NCBI GenBank assembly: GCA_947685225.1
Contig: CANTUV010000024.1
Location: forward strand, 51,984,001 to 52,048,000
Reading direction: 5' to 3'
Source: Garcia nutans
Lineage: Eukaryota > Streptophyta > Magnoliopsida > Malpighiales > Euphorbiaceae
DNA: 64,000 nt
The position numbers were made by a program, and so were the translations under genes. This document shows, piece after piece, positions 48,680 through 58,933 of the stretch. Below the pieces are notes generated by a model. The model made no database searches. It was not told the origin of the DNA and saw only the letters and a list, made by a program, of their open reading frames with translations. Every line of letters begins with the position of its first letter. The stretch's first letter is position 1.

Positions 48680-49531
48680 CTAGTAGGTAGCCCCTGCGTT
48701 TATCAACCCAAAAGGCATAACCCTGTAGCAGAAAGTGCCCCATTCTGTAATGAAAGCTGTCTTCTCTTTGTCTGGTGGGTGAACTAGGATCTGATTGTAC
48801 CCAACCGCGAGGTCAGTCATGGAAACCATCACATGCCCAGCCATCCTGTCTATGAGCAAATCGAGGTGTGGTAGTGGAAAATTGTCCTTGGGATAGGCCT
48901 TATTCAAATCTCTGTAGTCAACACACATCCTGACCTTTCCGTCTTTCTTCGGGACCGGCACAATGTTTACTAACCAGGAAGGGTAGGCAATTGGTTCTAT
49001 GAACTTATTGTCCAGTTGCTTGGCAACCTCTTCTTTAATTTTCAAAGACCATTCTGGCTTCATTCTTCTCAATTTCTGCTTAACCGGCTTTGCATCTGGG
49101 TATAGTGGAATCTTATGAACTGCTATGGCTGGGTCTATTCCCGTGACATCACTTGCCTTCCACATGAAGCAGTCGACATACTTTTTGATGCAATCAACAA
49201 CCTGTTCTTTATTCGCACAATCATATGCAATGTATGTATGTTCATTTTCTTTGCCAATTATTATCTTTTCATTTATTTCTTTTATTTCATTTATTTTATT
49301 TTTGCTAGATAATACTTGGAAAGCAAAAGACACAGGGTAACCGAGAATTTGAAGAGTTTCATTGATAATGGCGGAGTCATTCTCCAAGATTACATTACAT
49401 TTGACATTATGGTTTTCTATTCCTGAAGCTAAGAAAGACTCAGAACTAGACTCTGACTCAGTGTTTGACTCGAGATTTGACTCGGTACAAGACTCAGGCT
49501 CAGGGTGTGACACAGGACTAAGTTTGACCAT
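48680..49531 (-). CDS. pol: Tat element RT, fingers and palm (283 codons)
   Basis: Begins with a Ser/Glu-rich linker (about 35 residues). The RT then shows WSLKIKEEVAKQLDNKFIEP, VPKKDGKVRMCVDYRDLNKA, PKDNFPLPHLDLLIDRMAGH, MTDLAVGYNQI (first catalytic Asp) and RVMPFGLINAGATY. The stop TAG (48680-48682) stands where RT has Gln (CAG), a single C-to-T change in a CHG context. The segment is in the same frame as gag-protease upstream, with one TAG (49556-49558) between them. Confidence 0.92.
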   Translation of the reverse strand: MVKLSPVSHPEPESCTESNLESNTESESSSESFLASGIENHNVKCNVILENDSAIINETLQILGYPVSFAFQVLSSKNKINEIKEINEKIIIGKENEHTYIAYDCANKEQVVDCIKKYVDCFMWKASDVTGIDPAIAVHKIPLYPDAKPVKQKLRRMKPEWSLKIKEEVAKQLDNKFIEPIAYPSWLVNIVPVPKKDGKVRMCVDYRDLNKAYPKDNFPLPHLDLLIDRMAGHVMVSMTDLAVGYNQILVHPPDKEKTAFITEWGTFCYRVMPFGLINAGATY

Positions 49532-49555
49532 AGCAGCTCGTCCCTCCTCGGCATA

Positions 49556-52438
49556 CTAGTTCATCAGTGGTCCATCGGTTGTCTTGATCAGCTTTGTGAA
49601 GTCCCTTTTGTCTTCAAAATTGGTTATCATAGCAACCTCATCAAAGAGATTAGGCCGCATAAAATCTTCCATTTGTGGGTCAGCTATAGGTTCTGGCTCT
49701 TCTTCTTTTATGGCTAAAACATCATCGAACATCTCAAAACCCGGTAGCTTCTTTCCGGTCACAGGAGAATAGAATGGCTCCTGGAAACCATAGTAAGGAA
49801 CTGCTTTTCCAGGTTTGCAGAAGTGACCATTCAGAGTTCTAAAGTAAGGGCGCATTTTGAGGCTTCTTGTCCCCCAATTCTTCTTTTTCTTCCTTCCATG
49901 CTCAAACTCTTCTATCTCCTCATCTGTGGTTTTATACCCTAGGCCAAAGGTTCCCCTATTCTCAGGTTCTTCCCATGGCCGCACTACGGGTGTTTTCCTC
50001 CCAGACTTTATCATTACCATTCCGGGCAGCAGACCTACCCTTAGCATCATTCCGACCAGGCAATTGATTTGGACCTCCCCAAAATCATATAAGATAAATG
50101 GCCCTTTGGGTTTTTCTCCTTCAATGCATTGGACTGTATCATAATGGAAACCAGTCAAGGTCATGGCGGTTTCGCCAGGAACAACCTCAAAGAGAGACTG
50201 ATCCATGGTTCTCTTGTTGATTTCACAGGTGTCACCTTTGATAGTGATGATTTTTCCTTCAAAAGGGAACTTAAGTTTTTGGTGTAATGAAGAAGGGATA
50301 GCATTATTCTGATGAATCCACGGCCTTCCAAGGAGGAGATTAAAGCTCGCGGGTACATCAATGACTTGGAAGGGCACTCTCATTTTCACCGGCCCAATAA
50401 CAATTTCCAGAGTGGCAACACCCAAAATTTCTCTTTGAGTGTTATCATATGCTCTAACAATCTGATCAGAAGGTGTAAGATCTATAGCCTCCAACCCCAG
50501 AGAGCTTGCTACCTTCAAGGGACATACATTTAAGGCTGACCCATTATCAATGAGAACCATGGGTACAGTCTTTCCCCCAGTTTGTATGGTGATGTATAGA
50601 GCATCATTGTGTTTGCTGCCATCTTCTGGTAGGTCTGTATCAGAAAATCGGATACTCAATGCCTTGGTCGATTGAGTCAACGTGGCCACCAAGACTTCTG
50701 GGCTTGTGTCTACTGATGTATCAAGCTGACTCAAAGGTTCAGTGAGAGCCTGACGGTGCGGGAATGAGGAAGCAAGGAGCTCCCAAATTGACACCTTAGC
50801 TTGAGTTTGTTTGAGCTGAGAGAGGACATGGTCTTCTTTTGGTTCTGGTGTCTTCTTATGGGGGTGATTTGAGGTTGTAGGGGCTTTTCCCAAGTCGAGT
50901 GGCTGATATTGCCTTCCGCTTCTTGTTAAAGCGTCGACCTCTTCAGCAAGGTCATTCAAATCCAACACACACACTTCATTCATTTCTAAGAGAAGTTTGA
51001 AAGGATCAAACAGCTCTTCTTTCACAGTGATGGCGTGGATGGAATGATTAGGCAAAGGGTTAGTATTAATGTTCGGTTGACTTCTGAGAGGAATGATGTC
51101 ACCCCTATCCACCAAATCCTGGATGCGGTTTTTCAGAGTCCAGCAAGCATTTGTTCTATGCCCTTTTCCTTGGTGATATTCACAGTATTCATTGGCCTTA
51201 TAACTGGCGGGTAATGGGTTTGGAGGTGGCCTTGGGTCCAAAGGCTTCAAGTACTTCCCTTCCACAGCCTTTTTAAATACTAGATGAAGGGGCACCCCTA
51301 GGTCGGTATATTGCCTTCTTGGCTGATTTCTCTGCCCAAGATTGCCCACACGTAAAGGATTCGCAGGGGCAATATTGGCCACTTCATTGACCTTGCTTGA
51401 GGAAGTAGCTTGGCCTTGTTTCCTATACTTTGAAGTAGCTCCCTCATCTACTATTTTACCCAATTGTATCAAGTCTTCTACCTTAGTTGCAGTCGCAATG
51501 AGCAATTTGAAAGTAGGTAGGTATTGTGTTTGCAATTGAGCTTGATATGTAGGCCTTAAATTTCTGATTATAATATCAATCTGCTCCTGTTCTGAAGGGC
51601 GATTGATCATTTGGGCAGCCTTCGCCCTCCACCTCGTAAGGAACGAGGAGAAGGGTTCATTGTTATTTTGTTTAGTAGTCTCAAGCTCCCTTCTAGTGAC
51701 ATCTACCTCAATATTGTAGTGGTATTGAGTGTTAAATGCATTGCAGATGTCTTCCCAGGTCTTAATCTTAGCACGATCCAGGCTTACAAACCATTTTAGG
51801 GCAGCCCCAGTCAAGGATTGTTGAAAGAGCTGAGCAAAGAGCTCATCATTTAAACCCCAAGGGCTCAAGGCTCCCACATACATCTTCAAATGGGTTTTAG
51901 GGTAAGTGGTCCCATCAAATCTATCCATCCCAGGCATCTTGAATTTCGGAGGCAACCTAGCTTGGGGAAACAAGGATAAGGAATCCATGTCTACCACCTC
52001 TTTATGAGTTTTCATGGCAGTGATTGACCTTTCAAGCAATTCAAGTTTCTTTTTCAGTTCATCAGTTTCATTCTTAGAGGGTGGATCCTCCACATTGATA
52101 ACAGGGGTATTGTTCTGAGCAGTCATGGGGGTACTGGTTTGCCCTACAATGGGTTCCTTCCCTAAATCTCCAGGAGTAGAAGCCGTCTTTGGTGCCCCTC
52201 CCAATTCAGTCAGGATGGCTACCCTTTGGGCAGCCAAAGCTTCATCAATTCTCTCTTGCATCTTATCCTCAATTTCCTTAACCTGTCCATCTAGCAAAGC
52301 CTTAATCTGTTCGATAGTAGCCATTTCAGTAATTGGAGTAGTTGGTGAAATTGGGGTAGCAGGACTTGTGGGTGATTGCACAGTTGGATTTGGTGTAGCT
52401 TGTGTGGGTGAAGGTACACGGATAGTGGATACCTGCAA
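49556..52438 (-). CDS. gag-pro: Tat element gag-protease polyprotein (960 codons)
   Basis: One long open frame. The N-terminal 45 residues are Pro/Thr-rich, followed by a probable coiled coil (IEQIKALLDGQVKEIEDKMQ). The gag domain is at about residues 165-335 (FKMPGMDRFDGTTYPKTHLK, YHYNIEVDVTRRELETTKQN). The variant knuckle CEYHQGKGHRTNAC (Cys-x2-His-x4-His-x4-Cys) is near residue 430. Protease is at about residues 615-740 with active-site VLIDNGSALNV and LLLGRPWIHQ. A C-terminal linker of 220 residues ends LMN before TAG. RT continues in the same frame just 24 bases on, so this TAG is either a point mutation or a read-through stop. It starts at MQVSTIRVP; no extra ORF precedes it. Confidence 0.93.
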   Translation of the reverse strand: MQVSTIRVPSPTQATPNPTVQSPTSPATPISPTTPITEMATIEQIKALLDGQVKEIEDKMQERIDEALAAQRVAILTELGGAPKTASTPGDLGKEPIVGQTSTPMTAQNNTPVINVEDPPSKNETDELKKKLELLERSITAMKTHKEVVDMDSLSLFPQARLPPKFKMPGMDRFDGTTYPKTHLKMYVGALSPWGLNDELFAQLFQQSLTGAALKWFVSLDRAKIKTWEDICNAFNTQYHYNIEVDVTRRELETTKQNNNEPFSSFLTRWRAKAAQMINRPSEQEQIDIIIRNLRPTYQAQLQTQYLPTFKLLIATATKVEDLIQLGKIVDEGATSKYRKQGQATSSSKVNEVANIAPANPLRVGNLGQRNQPRRQYTDLGVPLHLVFKKAVEGKYLKPLDPRPPPNPLPASYKANEYCEYHQGKGHRTNACWTLKNRIQDLVDRGDIIPLRSQPNINTNPLPNHSIHAITVKEELFDPFKLLLEMNEVCVLDLNDLAEEVDALTRSGRQYQPLDLGKAPTTSNHPHKKTPEPKEDHVLSQLKQTQAKVSIWELLASSFPHRQALTEPLSQLDTSVDTSPEVLVATLTQSTKALSIRFSDTDLPEDGSKHNDALYITIQTGGKTVPMVLIDNGSALNVCPLKVASSLGLEAIDLTPSDQIVRAYDNTQREILGVATLEIVIGPVKMRVPFQVIDVPASFNLLLGRPWIHQNNAIPSSLHQKLKFPFEGKIITIKGDTCEINKRTMDQSLFEVVPGETAMTLTGFHYDTVQCIEGEKPKGPFILYDFGEVQINCLVGMMLRVGLLPGMVMIKSGRKTPVVRPWEEPENRGTFGLGYKTTDEEIEEFEHGRKKKKNWGTRSLKMRPYFRTLNGHFCKPGKAVPYYGFQEPFYSPVTGKKLPGFEMFDDVLAIKEEEPEPIADPQMEDFMRPNLFDEVAMITNFEDKRDFTKLIKTTDGPLMN

Positions 52439-53241
52439 AGGTTAAGGGTAAAGGATCAGGGTAGTGTGTAGGGTAGGAAGAACTCTTGGTCCACTTAATA
52501 CATCAAAAGTTTTTCCCAAAAGATTTTCCCCTAAAATAATGTTGTCATGTTGCATGAATGCACCTCATCACATCATAATTCATTTTAATGGAATGTGGCA
52601 CTATCATTGGGTACATACAACCTAAGGGAAGGTACTATTGTTCATGAAAAATAGAGAATTGGCTCGTAATAGGGACCCTTGAGTCTTGAGTAAGATATAC
52701 CTAACCACATGTGAAACAAAGAGTTTCGCGTGGGTCCAACAGTACAATTACTCATGGGCCACTCCAAAAGGATTGGAATGGTTTGCGACAACAGGGAGGA
52801 CGCTTTGGCTGTCCGCCGGCATAATCAAGGAGACCTGCCGGTCAGCGCTACTTGCTATCCAGACTCAGAATTTTGAACAGAAAGAGAAGAAATTCATTTG
52901 AAAAAAAAAATTTTATGCAATGGAAGAAAAGGATTCCCCCATAAAATGCAAGAGAAAAAGATTCTCTGAATGACAAAATAAATGCGCAATTAATCAAACA
53001 AGGGGTTCATTAAAGGAAAAAGATTCCTTTTGTCAATCTTCAATCCAATATCCCCAAGGAGGGGATATATATTGCTAAGGTACCCTGCAAGATGAATAAA
53101 AGTACCCTAAAGAAGGGCAAATCATTTGAATGAATAATAATAATCTACTAGGATCCCATAAATCATTTTTATGGTCCCTAGTGTTAAATTAATCAAATAA
53201 GCAATAGTAGTCCACTAGAATCCCATAAATCATTTTTATGG
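52439..53241 (-). other. 5' leader of Tat element
   Basis: About 800 bp between primer site and gag with no coding region. Near the primer site it contains two copies of a 38-bp segment (53145-53182 and 53212-53250), each with the inverted repeat CCATAAA/TTTATGG around five bases. Confidence 0.7.
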
Positions 53242-53259
53242 TCCCCAGTGGAGTCGCCA
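53242..53259 (-). other. Primer-binding site of Tat element
   Basis: TGGCGACTCCACTGGGGA on the minus strand, three bases inside the LTR end CACA. Its first 13 bases are identical to the primer site of element 2. Confidence 0.85.
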
Positions 53260-53262
53260 AAC

Positions 53263-54365
53263 TGTGAACCTCGATTTTCCACCCGAAAAGAATTCGGATG
53301 AAAGTTCACTAGTTGTCGGGAGTCGCCACTCAGTTTATTTTGTTCGAAGGAAAAAACTAAGAAAACCCTTATTTGACTACAATTAATGCATCCAATGTAA
53401 AGGTTTCTAATCTACGAACCCAAGGAGGATTCGGGGACTATGTCATGTATTTGATTAATTTGCCAAATAAGGATTGAATCTAAAAAAGAAAACAGAAAGG
53501 AAGAAGAACAGATTGTTAGTAAATTGTGGACTTGCTATTTGGGGTGAATCCCAAATATGCCTACATACTCTCGTTTTTATGAGAGATCAAAGCCCATGTA
53601 GTTCGGAAAAGCCTATTTAAACGCATTTATGCATTTATTCATGTGTGTGTGTATGCTTCGTGTATTGTGAGATTTAATTAGCACTTAGTGAAAAATTGTG
53701 AAATTTAGGTACCTTGTACCAAAAGGATGCAAATTTTAGGCCTCGGGCCAAAAAAGGTTGGTTGATTCATGGCTTAATACCGAAAGATCGATTATTTATT
53801 TAATTAATTAGGCCTTAGACCTAAAAGGATTAGGTCTTTGACCAAGAAGAATTTAAGAAAAAGATGGAATGCCTATGACATGCTTGAATTAACAAAAGAT
53901 GAATTAAGATATTACCTTGCTTAGAGTTTTTCCACTTCGAAGTTCCAGATCTTGATTTCTTAGAATATGATCCCTTGCTTTCTGTAACACCAGGTCCCGG
54001 GATGCCAAAAGCCAACCCCTTTTTCTGAGGATCGAAAGCCTTTTTATAGACAAAATTTCGGACTGGACGGCGGTCGGACTGCCGCGGTTCGGCGGTTGGA
54101 CCGCCGGTCCCGGCGGTCGGACCGCCAAGCTTGGCGGTTCAGCCCTCAAAAAATCTCCCGATTTTCGTTCAAACTGATTTTCTGGGAGCTGTGGACCTCC
54201 AAAAATTATTCCGAGGCCATATCCGTGATCGTTGCATTGCTCCGGACAATTGAAGTACCATGAAGACATACTTTTGGTGGATTCTGCCGTGGTCACCCGG
54301 TCTGGCTTGGTCACTTGCAGTCTAAGAAAATCGGCTTTCCGAGCCTCAAAATTCGAGTGTTCACA
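53263..54365 (-). repeat. 5' LTR of Tat element (1103 bp)
   Basis: Pairs with 43585-44644. U3 (54365 to about 54048) contains GGCGGTC/GACCGCC inverted repeats at 54067-54125 and the 16-bp palindrome CCGCCAAGCTTGGCGG at 54122-54137, about 75-95 bp upstream of the TATA box (54040-54048). Confidence 0.94.
54040..54048 (-). promoter_or_regulatory. TATA box of Tat element 5' LTR
   Basis: TATAAAAAG on the minus strand. The start of the element RNA would be expected some 25-35 bases further left. Confidence 0.6.
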
Positions 54366-54370
54366 CACAC
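54366..54370. repeat. Target-site duplication CACAC (right) of Tat element
   Basis: Identical to 43580-43584. The site is a CA-repeat-like part of the Athila LTR, so the exact phase could shift by two bases. Confidence 0.9.
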
Positions 54371-54542
54371 TCAAGTGACACGGCCAGCAAGCTTGGCCAT
54401 GTCCCATCTCATGCCAAAGAACAAAAGACAAGCAAACTAGAGAAGCAGAAGGTGACACACCACATGACACGGCCAAGCTTGTGGCTGTGTAACACCCAAC
54501 ACCCAAATATGAGCTTGTGCAAATTTTTAGCCAAGGGATTTG

Positions 54543-54550
54543 TATAAATA
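54543..54550 (+). promoter_or_regulatory. TATA box of outer Athila 3' LTR
   Basis: TATAAATA, the counterpart of 28111-28118. It could drive read-through into PMD copy B downstream. Confidence 0.6.
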
Positions 54551-55599
54551 GATAAGATTAGGGCAAGAGGGGGATACTTTTTCAGCCGTTCTTTATTTTT
54601 CTTTGGAGAATTTTTCTCTGAAACAAGAAAACTATCGAAGATTGATTTCACTTTCATTCAAACACTCTAGATCAAATTAGTTCTAGCCATTACGTTATTC
54701 TTTTAGCAAAAATCTGAGCAAGAGATTCTTCAGAAGCCAAAGGAAAATTGTAATTGGGTTTTGTTCTTTAACTCTATTTCTTAAGTTTTATTGAAATTTT
54801 ATTTATGAATTCTCTAATGTCTAAATTAATTTCTTTGAATTTTAATGAGATGAAATTCTTTGATAGCATTACTATGAACTAATTTTGATCTAGTCTAGGG
54901 TTTGTATGAATCTACTATGATTGTATGAAATGGTTATTTCTCTTGATTGATTTATTTCTTTTATCCTTAATTGAATGGATTAATGTTAATATATAATTGA
55001 TTGGCCACCAATTATGTGTTTTAGATATTTAGATGAAGGATTGAGAAATGAAATCCAATACTGGAATAATTTAATTAGGGATTTAGGTGAATTAGAAATA
55101 TAAACCTAAGGAAAAGATCATTTTGATTGTATTAAGATTAATTGAAAAAGGTTTGAATGCGAGAGCTTATTTCCTTAATTTGATTAATTAAGTTTCTTGA
55201 AATCTGATCTTTGAAATTAAATCAGTTGAGAGGAATAGCCGTTCATACATATAAATTAGTAGAGAAGTGCAAACCTTAGGCTTTTCTATTAAGTGAATCA
55301 ATATATTTGTTCAGTTTTCTTTCATTGTTATAAATTCAATTCCTTTCTGTTTTCATTAGTTGTTCAGCAATTTAATTTTAAAAATCAAAGACTATTAATT
55401 GATAATTTGTTTATTACGATTTTATAAATAATTAGCTTATCTAGCTTCCTTGTGAGATGACCTTGAGGTGTTCACTGAAATACTACAGTAGCCTCGTATA
55501 CTTGCAAGTGTAGCTTTACCTTGAGGTCTTCACCGAAATACTACAGCAGCCTCGTATACTTGCGAGTGTAGCTTTAGTAGTGTTTGTTAAAGTGCAACA

Positions 55600-56580
55600 C
55601 GACCCTGTGTCTAATGGCTGGTTTCTTGGGGAGAGAGTGTATGTGTGGTTCCTTAGTCCCGAGTGACGGAGGATCTCAATGAGTTGCCCGGAGTATACTT
55701 TAAATATCACATCAATGCTGGAGAATGCATGGTGGTTGGCTCAGCATGGTTATGATGTTGAAATCTTTTTTTATCTATCGGGTGCATCTTATACACAGTT
55801 TATTCGAGTATGACTCTTGAACTTTGATGTATCTCCTATTAGTGTATGGGAGATTCTTGAAGAAATGAGGATAGAGATGAAGAGGAGTATCACGGAGAGG
55901 GAAGAGGGTCCATCCCACATCCCAGGGCTAGCACCTCTCAGGTAAACTTTTACCATTTTTTCATTACAGTTGCTTCTTTCTTAACTTGTTTTGACTTTTT
56001 TAATGATTGTTGCAGGCTGTTGGCTCATTTGGTCATGAGGCTGGACCTTCCTTTATCGCTCCTCCATTTGCTAATTATAATCAACCAAAGATCCCATCTC
56101 ATCCACAGGCCGTTGATATGAATTACTTGGTAAGTTTTCTTATTCCATAATAATTTATGCTACATGTATGCATGATTATGTATGCTCTTACTCTTTCCCT
56201 TCTAACTCATAGTGGATGCTTGAGGAACAAGACAAGAATCTTCAAGAAGAGTTAGCGGCTAGTCATCAACTGGTTGCCCATTTTGAAAAATTGTATCATC
56301 ATTCAGAGCAAGATTTTTTAGGCTTTCGATTATAGGGGATGAGAGATCCTGGTGCTTCATTATCTAGGGGACCCCAAGCTAATGACAGATCTGAATTCCA
56401 AGGTAATAGCGATTCTAGTGCTCCTGCTTTCTGTAGACTCGGGATAGGTGATATGCCTTCTCCTTCAATAGGCGATGACTTCTTTAGGCTTTATTTGATC
56501 ATAATCCACCACCTCCTTCTCAGTGATCTATTATTGTATAATAATAATGATAATTATAATTTGCACTTTTACTGTAATTT
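55600..56580 (+). pseudogene. PMD copy B, 3' part
   Basis: Resumes the exon cut at 27423 (CCCTGTGTCTAATGGCTGG matches copy A). The exon ends at CTCAG|GT (55941). Further exons are 56016-56129 and 56213 to the end, with GT/AG introns between. The last exon encodes a probable coiled coil (LEEQDKNLQEELAASHQLVA) and SEQDF, then a TAG at 56333-56335 where copy A has CAG, and then MRDPGASLSRGPQ. The end matches 9925-10076 on the other strand. Confidence 0.82.
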
Positions 56581-56589
56581 TTGACTTTT

Positions 56590-58791
56590 AAATATATATT
56601 TTTTCTTTTTTTATCTAGCCTTCATATCTTCTCCTTGCCCCCTATGATTTTTTCTATGTGGCTTTGGTTGATGTTTGTATATTTTCTAGCTCATCGAACA
56701 AGCATGCATTTCTTCCTTTCTTTTGCAAAATGACTGGAGTTTCCTCAAGCAATGGGCCTTCTATGCCCCCTGATTCTATAGTTGCTTCATCTTTGCTTCA
56801 TAAAGTGTCTATTGAATAGACAATACAATACAAGAAAATGCCATGTGATATGCTCATGTATGTATGATATGCATGAATAACACTTACAGTGATTCCGTCG
56901 ACTCACAGACCAAGGTGATCAGCAAAAGTGTTCTCATTGACTCCTTTCAGATGCCCACTCAAGTCTTGCTTTGGAATGATATGACGCTTCACATTTATGG
57001 CTTTTATCTTCAAAATATTGAAAACATAAATAATGGAGGCCCCAAGCAGCAGAGATACATCTATTTCAAATTATGATTCAGTAGCTTCTTCATAACCTTG
57101 CCATTAATCATTTTCTTTGCCCAATGTGTCCTTCGAGATTTGATAGTTCAACATACTCTCTTTAACTTGATTTTTTTTAAATTTTAAATTTTGAATTTTG
57201 ATTTTGAAATCAAATGTTGGCTTTGCCAAATTAATGTTAATTTACGTCAGGACTTGATTTTTCAAATTAACATATCTATAACATGACAACCCTAGTTACC
57301 GTACTACACTCAGCAATCATTTCTATTTAAGCAAGAATTGTTGCACTTCAGATAGGCACATACACATTACTTGGCCAAAGGTCTCATTGAGTTTGAATAT
57401 TATCTATCTCATATGCATGCTTATGCAAAATATCTCCACTAATAGACTCTACCTACCAAGAGAGATCAACAGGTCTTTGATGGGCTTGAAATGGGGTCTA
57501 TAAGGGACACAGGTTAAATGAATGCCATTTGTAAGTTGGAGCCGATGTGACACAATGGACAAATCTTCACACTAAAAATTTCTTGTTGGAACTTTAGACA
57601 GTTGGGAGCAATCATGCTAGACTCCAAATTCCTTCTATCTTCTTGGCATTAATATGGATCTTGATTGGGACAATCTTTGGCTTTATAAAAAGTTTGGTAC
57701 CCATCATCATTTTTTCTTTTCCCTTTTTCTTTCTCTTTCTTTTTCTTACTCTTCCCTTTTTTTCTCTTTATTTTTCTTACTCTTCTCTTTCTTTGAGCAT
57801 TTTATCATTTTGTCTTTCTCTATAAGATTATTAAGTATAGGACTTTCAAAAACTAGGTGACCTTTCTCCTTTTTCTCTGATTTTGATTGAATCTTTGGTT
57901 GGGTTGGACCAATTCAAGTCAAACTGTCCTTATAAACTAAATGGAAGCCTTTTGCTGTCTTAGGTAAAAGAGAACTCAATTGGCTTTCTGAACCTCCTTT
58001 TTAGGTTTTATCTTCTCTTTTTTTTTCTTTTTATTCTTTTTTTGTCTTTTTTGTCTTTTCTTTTTTTTTTCTTTTTCTTCTTCTTATCTTATCTTTTTCT
58101 TTTTCTTTTGGTTCTAGCTCTTAAAGAGCTGTCTTGTTTGTACCAACTTGTATTTCTGATAATGGACGGTGGAGTGGTATTAATCTGCTTTAGTCCGAAC
58201 TTTATTTGTGATATTTGGTGTAATTCAGGTGAACTTCAACTACCCTTATGGTCTTGAGAACTTCAACTACCCTTATGGTCTTGAGAACTTCAACTATCTT
58301 CATGGTCTTGACTATTCATTTCTTTCTTTAATATTCTTGCCTCTTCATCTTAGTGATCATAAGACTTGTCAAAAGTATCGCAACAGCTCAGGGTAGGTTG
58401 TTGGGGTTTGTAAGCTATTGAAAAGAAAGCTAAAATTTCATGAAAGCTCAAAGGGACAACTAGGGATTGATATTTAATAGGGTGGATACTAGTTGTTGGC
58501 TAACCAAACAATGCCTAGATCATTTCTCTCTTAAAAAAGCAGAGTTTAATTTCTCCTTGAAAATTTGTCAAAGCATGTTCTAAGACTGACTAGGACCTAG
58601 AAAAAGGTAATTATGCAGGAGCCCTCTCTAAGTAAGCATACACAACTCAATGATCTAGAGTAATTCCCTTATCTAGTAAAGTCATTCAAATCATGATGCC
58701 TAGATACATTAATTTATGAACATCAAGCTAGATTCCTCATTGGTTGTGCACCAAAATGAACAATGACCCACAAAAAATTTATGAAAGAAAT
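56590..58791 (-). mobile_element. Fragment of a third gag-only family copy (internal module only)
   Basis: Co-linear with 2835-5100 and 14000-16150 in the same orientation. It has the inverted repeat (57197-57214), the donor-like GTAAGT (56882-56887, minus strand), pyrimidine tracts (57712-57790, 58010-58115) and the GAACTTCAACTAC-type short repeats (58228-58310). No gag, array or LTR is retained: the left end stops at PMD copy B and the right end is cut by the chromovirus LTR at 58792. Confidence 0.85.
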
Positions 58792-58897
58792 TGTAATATC
58801 CCAAAATATGCCCTAGAAGTTTGGTATAATAATTGTTGTAATTGGATTAATTGTATATGTGTTTAATGGGAAAAAGAAAGGAAGTGAAGAGAGAGTG

Positions 58898-58933
58898 TAT
58901 ATGTTGTATATATAGTGATATATACAACATATA
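58898..58933. repeat. 16-bp hairpin at the chromovirus LTR promoter
   Basis: Perfect inverted repeat TATATGTTGTATATAT / ATATATACAACATATA around AGTG. Its right arm overlaps the TATAAAAG box at 58930-58937. Confidence 0.8.

Larger units (their letters stand above)
43585..54365 (-). mobile_element. Near-complete Tat-lineage Ty3/Gypsy element (10.8 kb)
   Basis: Minus-strand element with LTRs of 1060 bp (43585-44644) and 1103 bp (53263-54365), a perfect CACAC target duplication, primer site TGGCGACTCCACTGGGGA and a G-rich polypurine tract. It encodes gag, protease, RT, RNase H, a second RNase H of the type that marks the Tat group, and integrase. An antisense extra ORF zone lies between integrase and the 3' LTR. 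Four in-frame stops and two one-base frameshifts inactivate it, but the damage is slight, so it is the youngest pol-bearing element that can be seen whole. It lies in the 3' LTR of the outer Athila. Confidence 0.95.
27424..55599 (+). mobile_element. Outer Athila-lineage Ty3/Gypsy element with two nested insertions
   Basis: Host of the nest. Its own parts are the 5' LTR 27424-29106, gag-pol 29248-33674 and 40344-about 41300, a 3' non-coding region to 43052, and a 3' LTR in two pieces (43053-43584 and 54366-55599). Removing the nested elements leaves an element of about 10.7 kb. Order and motifs (PRO with CDLGA, RT with FMDD, a single RNase H, integrase with HHCC and D,D,E) and the LTR end GCAACA fit the Athila group. 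No envelope-like frame is seen after integrase. Multiple stops and a decayed primer site make it inactive. Confidence 0.92.
54366..55599 (+). repeat. 3' LTR of outer Athila, second piece
   Basis: Continues the LTR from 43584 and ends AGTGCAACA at 55599. It contains TATAAATA at 54543-54550. A duplicated terminal segment near 55455-55570 (CTCGTATACTTGCRAGTGTA occurs twice) is absent from the 5' LTR. Confidence 0.92.

Noticed and set aside
49857..50533. Plus-strand frames of 66-95 codons
   Set aside because: Shadows of the gag-protease polyprotein on the opposite strand.
27424..55599. Endogenous pararetrovirus (caulimovirid) sequence
   Set aside because: All RT regions are flanked by integrase, LTRs, tRNA primer sites and target duplications, as in Ty3/Gypsy retrotransposons; no movement-protein-like region is seen.
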